The position numbers were made by a program, and so were the translations under genes. This document shows positions 34,090-41,874 of a stretch of DNA of 64,000 bases, piece after piece; within the stretch, counting starts at the first letter, position 1; every line of letters starts with the position of its first letter. This stretch comes from Halovivax asiaticus JCM 14624 (lineage in GTDB: Archaea > Halobacteriota > Halobacteria > Halobacteriales > Natrialbaceae), in assembly GCF_000337515.1 (NCBI RefSeq), contig NZ_AOIQ01000021.1, forward strand, positions 241,834 through 305,833, read 5' to 3'. The notes beneath the pieces are model-generated. The model was not told the DNA's origin and ran no database searches. It saw nothing but the letters and a program-made list of their open reading frames with translations.

Positions 34090-36381
34090 CTACGACCGGC
34101 CGAACAGTCGTTCGAAGAGAGAGCGTTTCGTCGGCCGTTCGGCCAGCAGGACCGAACACTCGACCTCGTCGACGACGTCGTAGACGAGTGACCGATCGAC
34201 GAGTCTGGAGAGCAGTCCGCGCTCGGTCGCCCCGATGAGCAGGAGGGTTCGATCGCTCGATTCGCGTCGGATCGCCTCCTCGACGTCGCCCGAAGTGTCG
34301 ATCGTGCGACCGACGTCGGAAAGCCCGTGTTCTTCGGCCCACGCCGAGAGGAACGCTTCCCCCTCGTCTCGTTCGGACGGATCGTCGGCGACGTAGAGCA
34401 GTTCGACGTCCGCGTCGCTCGTCCGCTGTAAGGTGCGGGCGACGTCCGCACTCAGGTCCGAGTCCGGGCCACCCGCGGTCGGCAGCAGGATGCGCGAGGT
34501 GTCGAAGTCCCGCTCGTTCAGGACGAGGAAATCACACGGCAGGTTGTGCGTGAGTTCGTCCAGCGGGCGTTCGGCTCGTCCGGCCGCCCACGGTCGATCG
34601 TCTCCCCAGCCCATGACGACCGTGTCGGCGTCGTGTCGTTCGGCGGCGTCGAAGATGGCCTCGAACGGGCGGTGCGAGACGACCGTCGTCGTCTCGATCT
34701 CGACATCGGACCGGGAGACGCTCTCGCGGGCCTGGTCGAGCAGTCGCTGTGATTCGGCGTCGATGCGATCGGTTACGGCGGCGCCGCGATCGAGCGGCGT
34801 CTGATCCGGCACCTTGACGATGTGGACGGCGTGGACGACGCCGTCACGGTCCGCGGCGAGTTCGCTCCCGAGCTCCATCAGCGCCCCTTCGGTTCGCGGA
34901 TTCGAGAGCGGGACCATCACGCGATCGGGGACCGCCTCGTCCGGAGCCGCGACTTCGGCCGCGGAGACGGCGGCGTCGGGCATCTCCTCCGACCGGTCGA
35001 GGATGTGTTCGCTGAGAACGCCCTGGACCGTCGTGTGTCGCCGAGCGTAGAACCAGTACCAGGCGATCGAACCGACGACGAACGCCATGCTCAGCGCGAT
35101 GACGATGCCGTCCATGAAGTAGACGAGCCCGAACGAGAGCACCGCACCCACGATCGGCGTGATCGGGTAGAACGGCACCCGGAAATCCGGATCGTACTCC
35201 GGCACGTCGGCCTCGCGAAACGCGATGAGCGCGACGTTCATCAGGGCGTAGACCACGAGGTGGAGGACGCTCGCGGCTTTCGACAGCACCTGGAGGTCCT
35301 GCCCGAGCAGGACGATGAACAGGAGGATGAGGCCGCCGGTCAGGGCGATCGACCGGTATGGCGTCGCGAACCGTGGGTGGATCTCGTTGAGTTCGTCCGA
35401 GACGAGTTTGTCACGCCCCATGGCGAAGTTGATCCGAGCCGAAGCGAGGATCGACGCGTTCGCCGAGGAGGCGGTCGCGAGCAGCGCCGCCACCGAGATG
35501 GCACCGACCCCGAGGAGCTCGAGGACGGGGACGCCGGCGAAGCTGAGTTCGGCTACCTGTGAAACCGGCGTCTCCGTGTCCAGTTCGTTCCAGGGGACGA
35601 TTCCGACCATCAGGGTGACGAGAATGGCGTAGAATACCGTGACGATCGCGACGCTGCCGATGACGGCACGAGGGAGGTTCCGTCCCGGATTCTTCAACTC
35701 TTCCGCGACGGTCGCGATCTTCGCGTAGCCGAGGAACGAGACGAAGACGAGCGCTGTTCCCGGGAGGATCGCGCCGTACCGCTGGTCCGTCGGTGCGACA
35801 CCGTCTTCGAGGAGCGTGCTCCACTCGAACTCGAAGAACCCGGCCGCGGCGAACACGGTCAAGATGAGCAGCAACAGCGAGACGATGACGGTCTGAATGC
35901 CGCCGGTTTCTTTCGCACCGATGTAGTTGACACCGACGAAGAGAACGCCAGCGAACAGGGCTCCGAGCTGAACGTCGGTGAGGACGAGCAGGCCGAGATC
36001 GATCGACGGGAGCGCGAACATCGTCCCGCCGAGCAGTCCGGTGAGGTAGCCACCGAAGCCGATGCAGTAGAACGCCGACGCGAAGGCGAGCCCCATCCAG
36101 TCACCCATGCCGGAGATCGAGCCGAACATGGGTCCGAGTCCGCGATTGATGTAGTAGTAGCCACCGCCGGCTTTGGGCATCGCCGTGCCGAGTTCGCTCA
36201 CGGCGAGTGCGTTCACCATGGCGATGACGCCGCCGATGACGAACGAGACGACGACGATCGGGCCCGCCTCGCGCGCCGCGATCCCCGGGAGGACGAAGAT
36301 ACCGGCTCCCATCATCGTCCCGATCCCGATCATCATCGCCGAGACCAGGCCGAGGTCCTTGGCGAGTTCCTCGTCGCTCAT
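34090..36381 (-). CDS. APC family amino-acid permease fused to two USP domains
   Basis: 763 residues. Residues 1-450 are an APC transporter with about twelve helices; MMIGIGTMMGAGIFVLPG near the N-terminus is the family substrate loop, and PKAGGGYYYINRGLGP follows. Residues 490-620 and 625-745 are tandem USP domains (RVMVPLSNPRTEGALMELG; SRILLPTAGGPDSDLSADVART; LLLIGATERGLLSRLV), presumably cytoplasmic sensors or regulators. The substrate is probably an amino acid or organic cation. A 27-codon frame precedes it by three bases. Confidence 0.92.
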   Translation of the reverse strand: MSDEELAKDLGLVSAMMIGIGTMMGAGIFVLPGIAAREAGPIVVVSFVIGGVIAMVNALAVSELGTAMPKAGGGYYYINRGLGPMFGSISGMGDWMGLAFASAFYCIGFGGYLTGLLGGTMFALPSIDLGLLVLTDVQLGALFAGVLFVGVNYIGAKETGGIQTVIVSLLLLILTVFAAAGFFEFEWSTLLEDGVAPTDQRYGAILPGTALVFVSFLGYAKIATVAEELKNPGRNLPRAVIGSVAIVTVFYAILVTLMVGIVPWNELDTETPVSQVAELSFAGVPVLELLGVGAISVAALLATASSANASILASARINFAMGRDKLVSDELNEIHPRFATPYRSIALTGGLILLFIVLLGQDLQVLSKAASVLHLVVYALMNVALIAFREADVPEYDPDFRVPFYPITPIVGAVLSFGLVYFMDGIVIALSMAFVVGSIAWYWFYARRHTTVQGVLSEHILDRSEEMPDAAVSAAEVAAPDEAVPDRVMVPLSNPRTEGALMELGSELAADRDGVVHAVHIVKVPDQTPLDRGAAVTDRIDAESQRLLDQARESVSRSDVEIETTTVVSHRPFEAIFDAAERHDADTVVMGWGDDRPWAAGRAERPLDELTHNLPCDFLVLNERDFDTSRILLPTAGGPDSDLSADVARTLQRTSDADVELLYVADDPSERDEGEAFLSAWAEEHGLSDVGRTIDTSGDVEEAIRRESSDRTLLLIGATERGLLSRLVDRSLVYDVVDEVECSVLLAERPTKRSLFERLFGRS

Positions 36382-36384
36382 CGG

Positions 36385-36468
36385 TCAGGAGGCCTCGACC
36401 GCAGCTGTGTCGCCACCGATCGGTGGGGGACGTTGCGACTCGCGTTCGATTTCGACAGTCGGGTTCAT
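36385..36468 (-). CDS. Putative 27-residue leader ORF ahead of the permease
   Basis: From ATG 36468 the frame reads MNPTVEIERESQRPPIG... and stops three bases before the permease ATG. A TATA-like CTTAAG lies about 25 bases before its ATG, so it would be the first codon of a leaderless message. The stop-to-start spacing suggests translational coupling. Existence as a translated peptide is inference. Confidence 0.35.
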   Translation of the reverse strand: MNPTVEIERESQRPPPIGGDTAAVEAS

Positions 36469-36563
36469 GCTCAATGGCTACTAGCGACCCACCTTAAGCG
36501 TTCTGAGGGCGCTCGATCGACGGTGGACGCTCGGTCCGTTCGACGCGACTCCCTCGGTCGCTC

Positions 36564-37829
36564 TCAGGTCGATTTCGTCTCGAGACGCGGAACGACGACC
36601 CCTTCGATCCGGTCGGCGTAGCCCATGAGCGTCGTACCGAGGACGCTCATCGCGAGGACGTAGCCGACGGCGAGGGCGTAGAGTTCGTCGGCGACGCCGG
36701 CGGGGACGACGCCGTTGGCGCCCGCGGTGAGCGCGATGCTCGCGATGATGAGGGAGAATTCGCCGCGGGTCGTCATCCCGAGCGCGACGCGGAGGGAGCG
36801 CCGTTCCGAGAGGTCGTAGACCCGGCCGCCCCAGTAGGCCGTGACGAGCTTCGAGGCCGTCGTGACGACGACAGCGATCGCGATCAGCCCGACGACGGGT
36901 CCGAACGAGGCTGGATCGGTGAGCAAGCCGATCCAGAGGAAGAACAGGGCGGCGAACGTGTCGCGGACGGGCTCGAGCAAGCGCTCCAGATCGTGGACGT
37001 GGTCGGTCGAGGCGAATCCCATCCCGACGAAGAAGGCCGCGACGGCCTCGCTGACGCCCAGGGAGAGCGCCACGCCGGCGATCAACACCGTCAGTCCGAG
37101 CGTCCGGATGACGGTGAACTCGTGGGAGGCGCCCGCGAGCAGCCGGTCGAAGATGGGCTCGCCGAGGGTCACCAGCGCGAGGAGGGCGACGATGAACCCC
37201 ATCCCGACGGCGACCGAGGTGAGCGCCTCCGAGACGCCGCCGGTTCCCGTCGCGATCGCCGTGACGATCGCCAGATAGATCGCGATGAAGAGATCCTCGT
37301 AGACCAGGATACCCAGGATCGGGTCGGCCTCGTCGTTGGCGATCCAGCCGAGGTCGATCAGCGACTTCGTGATGATCGCCGACGAGGAGATGTAGACGAT
37401 CCCGGCGACGAAAACGGCCGCCAGCACGCCGCCGAACAGCACCCAGCCGAGGGCGAAGCCGACGACGAAGTTGGCCAGGTCGATCGTTCCCGCTGTGCCG
37501 ATCCTGTGTCGGGATTCGAGCAACCGCTCGATGTTGAACTCCAGCCCGAGGAAGAACAACAGGAGGACGATCCCGATCTCGGCCCCGAGCACGACGAAGC
37601 CGGTCGTGCCGTCGACGGCGATCGCACTTACGGACCCGACGACATCCATTCCGGCGAGCTCGACCGGTGGGAGGACGTCGGGAAGCCGCCCCAGCACGAA
37701 GGGGCCGAGGGCCATTCCCACGAGAATGTAAAGCGGGATCACCGACTGGTCGATCCGGTCGGCCGCGACGCCGGCGACCGCCGCTGCGGCGAACAGCACC
37801 CCGACCTGGAAGAGCGTTACCTCGGCCAC
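36564..37829 (-). CDS. CPA2-type cation/proton antiporter (KhtU/KefB-like)
   Basis: 421 residues, about twelve membrane segments. Typical CPA2 stretches are visible: VVLGAEIGIVLLLFFLGLEFNIERL, SSSAIITKSL, and GMTTRGEFSLIIASI near the end. The GTG at 37829 has a strong Shine-Dalgarno GGAGG eight bases upstream. It lies downstream of a TrkA-C (KhtT-like) gene, so the pair likely extrudes K+ in exchange for protons. No C-terminal RCK domain is present, as expected when the regulator is separate. Confidence 0.9.
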   Translation of the reverse strand: MAEVTLFQVGVLFAAAAVAGVAADRIDQSVIPLYILVGMALGPFVLGRLPDVLPPVELAGMDVVGSVSAIAVDGTTGFVVLGAEIGIVLLLFFLGLEFNIERLLESRHRIGTAGTIDLANFVVGFALGWVLFGGVLAAVFVAGIVYISSSAIITKSLIDLGWIANDEADPILGILVYEDLFIAIYLAIVTAIATGTGGVSEALTSVAVGMGFIVALLALVTLGEPIFDRLLAGASHEFTVIRTLGLTVLIAGVALSLGVSEAVAAFFVGMGFASTDHVHDLERLLEPVRDTFAALFFLWIGLLTDPASFGPVVGLIAIAVVVTTASKLVTAYWGGRVYDLSERRSLRVALGMTTRGEFSLIIASIALTAGANGVVPAGVADELYALAVGYVLAMSVLGTTLMGYADRIEGVVVPRLETKST

Positions 37830-37921
37830 GGTCGGCCCTCCTGCGGCGCGGCTTCGCTCGACACCACGCGGCTTTCGGGTCGTTCAACGCGGATCTCGGC
37901 CGGTAGACGGTGTGGGCTCAT
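37817..37921 (-). CDS. Possible 34-residue ORF between the KhtT- and KhtU-like genes
   Basis: ATG at 37921, nine bases after the KhtT-like stop, preceded by a GGTGA Shine-Dalgarno-like sequence. The frame (MSPHRLPAEIRVERPESRVV...) ends at TAA overlapping the antiporter start by 13 bases. It could encode a peptide or simply hand ribosomes to the antiporter. Composition is Arg/Pro rich, so chance is not excluded. Confidence 0.3.
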   Translation of the reverse strand: MSPHRLPAEIRVERPESRVVSSEAAPQEGRPWPR

Positions 37922-37930
37922 CGCATCACC

Positions 37931-38422
37931 TCAGGCGTCGTCTCCCGAGACCAGCGATTCGAACGCCTGACAGTCTTCTCGCGAACCGACGATGACGACC
38001 GTGTCGCCGGCCTGGATGACGTCGGTCGGCTCGGGCGGTGAGAGCACGTCGTCACCGCGCTGGATCGCGACGACCGACACGCCGGTCCGTTCGCGGACGT
38101 TCGCGTCGGCGAGCGATTGGCCAACCAGCTCGGCCCCGTCGTCGACGTTGTACCACTCGATGAGCGTCTCGTCCGAGAGCAGCGTCTCGACTTGTTCGGT
38201 CTCGACCGGCTGGAAGTACGCGCCCTCGAGGATCGTTCCGACCGTTCTGGCGAGTCGGTCGGAGAGTTCGAAGAGCCGCTCGCCGTCGGCGTCCGGCGAC
38301 TCTTTCCGGTAGACCTCTCGCTTCCCTGTGTTGTGCGTGATGATGACGAGGCGAGCGTCGTCTTCGAGTTCGACCTCGTGTTTCTTCCCGACGCCCGGCA
38401 GGTCGCTCTCGTAGATGTCCAT
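37931..38422 (-). CDS. TrkA-C domain regulatory subunit (KhtT-like)
   Basis: 163 residues. N-terminal half: MDIYESDLPGVGKKHEVEL, the typical start of KhtT-type proteins. C-terminal half: an RCK_C domain (LVGQSLADANVRERTGVSVVAIQRGDDVL...VIQAGDTVVIVGSREDCQAF). It regulates the antiporter encoded downstream. No membrane segment. The same-operon order matches the khtT-khtU pair of bacteria and haloarchaea. Confidence 0.9.
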   Translation of the reverse strand: MDIYESDLPGVGKKHEVELEDDARLVIITHNTGKREVYRKESPDADGERLFELSDRLARTVGTILEGAYFQPVETEQVETLLSDETLIEWYNVDDGAELVGQSLADANVRERTGVSVVAIQRGDDVLSPPEPTDVIQAGDTVVIVGSREDCQAFESLVSGDDA

Positions 38423-38509
38423 ACCCGGATACGGGAACGAACCGCCTTAAATCGGTTGTCGGCGCTCGTCACCGTGATCGGCTCGAACGGCTGCCCATCA
38501 CGTTCGTCC

Positions 38510-38540
38510 GATGAGTCGTCGAGCACTTCGACGACTCATC
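38510..38540 (-). terminator. 13-bp perfect stem-loop after the lipoprotein gene
   Basis: GATGAGTCGTCGA pairs perfectly with TCGACGACTCATC around a five-base loop (38523-38527). It lies 12 bases beyond the stop of the lipoprotein gene (minus strand) and upstream of the khtT-like gene, so it probably ends the lipoprotein transcript or stabilises its 3' end. Confidence 0.6.
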
Positions 38541-38551
38541 TCTGCGCCCGG

Positions 38552-39226
38552 TCACTCGTCCGGCTCGACCTCGACCGTCGGTGGGTGTCGTGTCGACTTG
38601 ATCGTCGTCCAGACGAGTTCGCGGTACTCGGCCGTCGTGTAGCGTCCCGCGTTGTAGGCGCTCGCCCAGTCGGTGTAGACGACCGTGCTTCCGATCGGTT
38701 CGTCGGGCGATTCGAGGATCGTCGTCCCGAGCGCGTACGCGTCGTACCCGGCGTCGACCAGTGCCGCGTAGGCGCCGGCGAGTGCGGCGACGTGGTTGCC
38801 GATCCCTTCGCTCCGATCGACGTCCGTGACGTACGCGACGGACAGGACGTCTCGATCCTCGCGAACCGATTCGAGGCGCGGAACGCGGACCGTGACGACG
38901 TCGGCGAACGTCTCGACGTCGCTGACGTCCGCCCCGGCGGCCGCCTCGACGCTCGCGTCGAATCGGTCGGCTCTGGTCTCGATGGGCAGCGACGGGGTCA
39001 GTTCGGCGACCGGCCACTTCGTGTTCGGTGGCAACTCCGACCCGACGTCCTCGGTACAGCCGGCCAGTCCGATGAGTCCCGCAACTGCGCCGGTACGGAG
39101 CACGCGCCGGCGAGTCGTCCAACCTGTCGGCGACGTCGAGCGCGCATCGCTCGTCTCGTCGGCCTGCGATCGCTTCTCACCGCCGTCGGTGGTCGCATTC
39201 ACCGGTTCGGCGCGACGTCCGGTCAT
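38552..39226 (-). CDS. Tat-exported lipoprotein of unknown function
   Basis: 224 residues. After a 40-residue polar leader comes a twin-arginine signal TRRRVLRTGAVAGLIGLAGCTE, giving a Cys-anchored extracellular lipoprotein. The mature part is mixed alpha/beta with VAALAGAYAALVDAGYDAYALGTTIL. No catalytic motif is recognised. It lies between the KhtT-like gene and a divergent NhaP-type antiporter, which suggests (no more) a link with ion homeostasis. Confidence 0.7.
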   Translation of the reverse strand: MTGRRAEPVNATTDGGEKRSQADETSDARSTSPTGWTTRRRVLRTGAVAGLIGLAGCTEDVGSELPPNTKWPVAELTPSLPIETRADRFDASVEAAAGADVSDVETFADVVTVRVPRLESVREDRDVLSVAYVTDVDRSEGIGNHVAALAGAYAALVDAGYDAYALGTTILESPDEPIGSTVVYTDWASAYNAGRYTTAEYRELVWTTIKSTRHPPTVEVEPDE

Positions 39227-39404
39227 AGTCGATGCTGGGGGTCGGCGCCGAACTACGGTGGGCTTGCGTACGTCGGGCGGCGGGATACCCACGAACGATG
39301 GCAGCGCCGGCCCGATGCCGCAGTGGAGTGCTTCCCGTGGACAGTGGCAGGTGACCGCTCTCCGTGGACTGTGGTTTTTGTCGGTGCTCGTGGGAGGTGG
39401 CCAC

Positions 39405-40655
39405 GTGGCGTTCGAACTGTACGATCTGCTGGTGATCGTCGCCGGTATCCTCCTGTTCGCCGTTGCGATCTTGCCGCGGTTCGTCGCCCAGCGAGCCATC
39501 TCGCTTCCGATCCTCTTCGTGGCGTTCGGTGCCGCCGTCTTTTCGCTGCCGATCGGGCTCCCGGCGCTGGATCCGTTAGAACAGCCCGCGGCGACCGAAC
39601 GACTGGCCGAGTTCGGGGTGATCATCGCGCTGATGGGCGTTGGGCTGAAACTCGACCGGCCACCGGGGTTGCGAGCCTGGGCCTCGACGTGGCGGTTGCT
39701 CGCGATCGCGATGCCGCTGTCCATCGCCGGTGCGGCGGTACTCGGCTGGTGGGTGATCGGCTTCGTCGCACCCACGGCCATCCTCCTCGGGGCGGTCGTC
39801 GCCCCGACCGATCCCGTCCTCGCCGCCGAGGTGCAGGTCGACGAACCCCAGACGGGAGCCGAGTACGAGGATAGGCCTGTCGGTGACGACGACGTCTCGT
39901 TCGCCCTCTCCTCGGAGGCGGGACTCAACGACGGGCTGGCGTTCCCGTTTACCAATCTCGCGATCGCGATCACCCTGATCGGGCTGGCGCCGGGCAACTG
40001 GGCCGTCGAGTGGCTCCTCGTCGACGTGGGCTACCGCATCGTCGTCGGCACCGTCCTCGGCGTCGCGTTGGGGTGGCTCGTCTCACGACTCATCTTCCTC
40101 ACCGTTCCGGACACCAAGATCGCCCAATCGGTCCAGGGACTCGAAGCCGTCGCCGGGACCCTGCTCGTCTACGGACTTACGGAGGCGGTCGGTGGCTACG
40201 GCTTCATCGCCGTGTTCGTCGCCGCCGTGACGATCCGCAGTTCCGAGCGCTCCCACGAGTACAACGACTCGCTCCACCAGGTCGCCGAACTCGCCGAACA
40301 GCTCGCGATGGGCGTCATCATGATCTTCTTCGGCGGGGCGATCGCGAGTGGCTTGCTCGCCCCGCTAACTGTCGAGGCGGCCGTCGCCGCGGCCGCGATC
40401 GTCTTCGTGGTCAGACCGCTCGCCGGCGTCGTCTCACTCCTCGGCTTCGACCGACCGTGGACGGAACGCGCCATGATCGCGTTCTTCGGGATTCGCGGCA
40501 TCGGCTCGTTCTACTACCTCTCGCACGCGCTGAACGAGGCGGTCTTCGCCGAGCCCGACGTGCTCTGGGCGCTGGTCGGTGCGGTGGTTCTCATCTCCAT
40601 TGTCGTCCACGGCATCACGGCGACGCCGATCGTCTCCCGGGTCGCCGACTCCTGA
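39405..40655 (+). CDS. CPA1 family Na+/H+ antiporter (NhaP-like)
   Basis: 416 residues, about twelve membrane helices. Key segments: VVAPTDPVLAAEVQV (the P-T-D-P motif) and SEAGLNDGLAFP with the N-D pair that carries the ion-binding acid. It exchanges Na+ or K+ for protons. GTG at 39405 is chosen because a Shine-Dalgarno GGAGGTG is six bases upstream and the protein starts directly in the first helix; an ATG at 39315 would add 30 residues. Confidence 0.9.
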   Translation: MAFELYDLLVIVAGILLFAVAILPRFVAQRAISLPILFVAFGAAVFSLPIGLPALDPLEQPAATERLAEFGVIIALMGVGLKLDRPPGLRAWASTWRLLAIAMPLSIAGAAVLGWWVIGFVAPTAILLGAVVAPTDPVLAAEVQVDEPQTGAEYEDRPVGDDDVSFALSSEAGLNDGLAFPFTNLAIAITLIGLAPGNWAVEWLLVDVGYRIVVGTVLGVALGWLVSRLIFLTVPDTKIAQSVQGLEAVAGTLLVYGLTEAVGGYGFIAVFVAAVTIRSSERSHEYNDSLHQVAELAEQLAMGVIMIFFGGAIASGLLAPLTVEAAVAAAAIVFVVRPLAGVVSLLGFDRPWTERAMIAFFGIRGIGSFYYLSHALNEAVFAEPDVLWALVGAVVLISIVVHGITATPIVSRVADS

Positions 40656-40717
40656 TTGGCCAGCTCGGTCCACTGGGGACGCTCGCCGGAGTACTAACCG
40701 GAGCGACCGCATCAGGT

Positions 40718-41734
40718 TCACGCCGTCTCGTCGTCGACAGGCGGCCACTCCCAGGCGTCGCCGCGGACGACGCCGAGCGTCGTCCGCCGCCGCTCGCTCC
40801 GTTTGGCGAGTGCGTCCGCGAAGGCGTCGTCCGAGACCGTGTCGATGTCTGCCCGTCGCAGTCGATCAAGCGCCGGTAGGGGTGGCGGGTCGTCGGCGGG
40901 ATCGACGAACGCCGTATCGAGCGTGTGCAGGTACTGATCGACGCTCGCGCGAGCGACGCGCCACGCCGTTCGATTCGGTCCGTCGCCCTCGGGAAGCCCG
41001 CACTCGAAGACGGTCAGCGCGTCGTCGAGAATGGCGACGGCGACCGCCGCTGATTCGGTCGGCCGTTCGCTGTGGTAGTAGTGTAAGATGGGGTAGGACT
41101 GGTGCTGGTCAGCGAGCTGGCCGAGCTGTTCGCCGACCGACTCGAGCGGCCGTTCGATCCCGTCGAAGCCCTCGGTGTCGGTGTGGCCGGCCCGAACGAA
41201 CGCTTCCGACCGTTCGCCGAGGCCGGTGACGGCACTCGCGAACGAGCGCTTCTGGGAGACGGCGCTCAGGACGGTGAGGACGTAGGAGACACCGAGGGTC
41301 ACGAACGCCATTCCCGTGGCGGTAGTGAGTGCGCTCGCCAGTTCCCAGACGTCACCCCGCGGGGAATAGTCGCCGTTTCCATCAGTGAACATGGTGTAGG
41401 CGACGTAGTAGATGCGGCCCGGCCAGTCGGCGGGAAGCCCTGTTCTCGTGCTCACGAGCGCCCAGGGCTCGGCGGCGAACACCAGGCTCCATCCGGCCCA
41501 GATCCCGGCGATCCACAGGACGAGCGTCCCGGTGAGGATGAGCGGGCCCGCGGTGCTGAGCGTCCGCCGCTCGTCACTCACTCGTCGCAACCCCCGCCAG
41601 ATCCCGGTCGATAGTCGTCCGGCGAGCGGGCCCGAGCCGCCGTCGACCCACAGCGTCGTCCAGAGGATGTCGATCACGGTCGCGACGAGGATGCTCGCGC
41701 CGAGTACCACATACGGCCAGCGCATCGACGCCAT
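40718..41734 (-). CDS. Potassium-channel-like membrane protein with atypical filter
   Basis: 338 residues. Residues 1-150 contain four hydrophobic segments with a pore-helix-like loop IYYVAYTMFTDGNGDYSPRG where K+ channels have T-x-G-Y-G-D; here the signature reads D-G-N-G-D. Residues 160-330 are soluble and mostly helical, without an RCK domain. Related haloarchaeal proteins are annotated as two-pore or ion-channel family. ATG 41734 is used; a GTG at 41740 would add two residues. Confidence 0.7.
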   Translation of the reverse strand: MASMRWPYVVLGASILVATVIDILWTTLWVDGGSGPLAGRLSTGIWRGLRRVSDERRTLSTAGPLILTGTLVLWIAGIWAGWSLVFAAEPWALVSTRTGLPADWPGRIYYVAYTMFTDGNGDYSPRGDVWELASALTTATGMAFVTLGVSYVLTVLSAVSQKRSFASAVTGLGERSEAFVRAGHTDTEGFDGIERPLESVGEQLGQLADQHQSYPILHYYHSERPTESAAVAVAILDDALTVFECGLPEGDGPNRTAWRVARASVDQYLHTLDTAFVDPADDPPPLPALDRLRRADIDTVSDDAFADALAKRSERRRTTLGVVRGDAWEWPPVDDETA

Positions 41735-41874
41735 GTACACCGACGAAGCACGTCAAAGGCGTCCACCGGGGCCGACGGCTGACTGGCCATGTTTTACCAC
41801 CCGGTTCGTGGAAGCGAGCCCCGGGCTGTGGCCGGGGCCGCGTCCCGTGCTCCGCCAGCCACGTCAAATCGATC

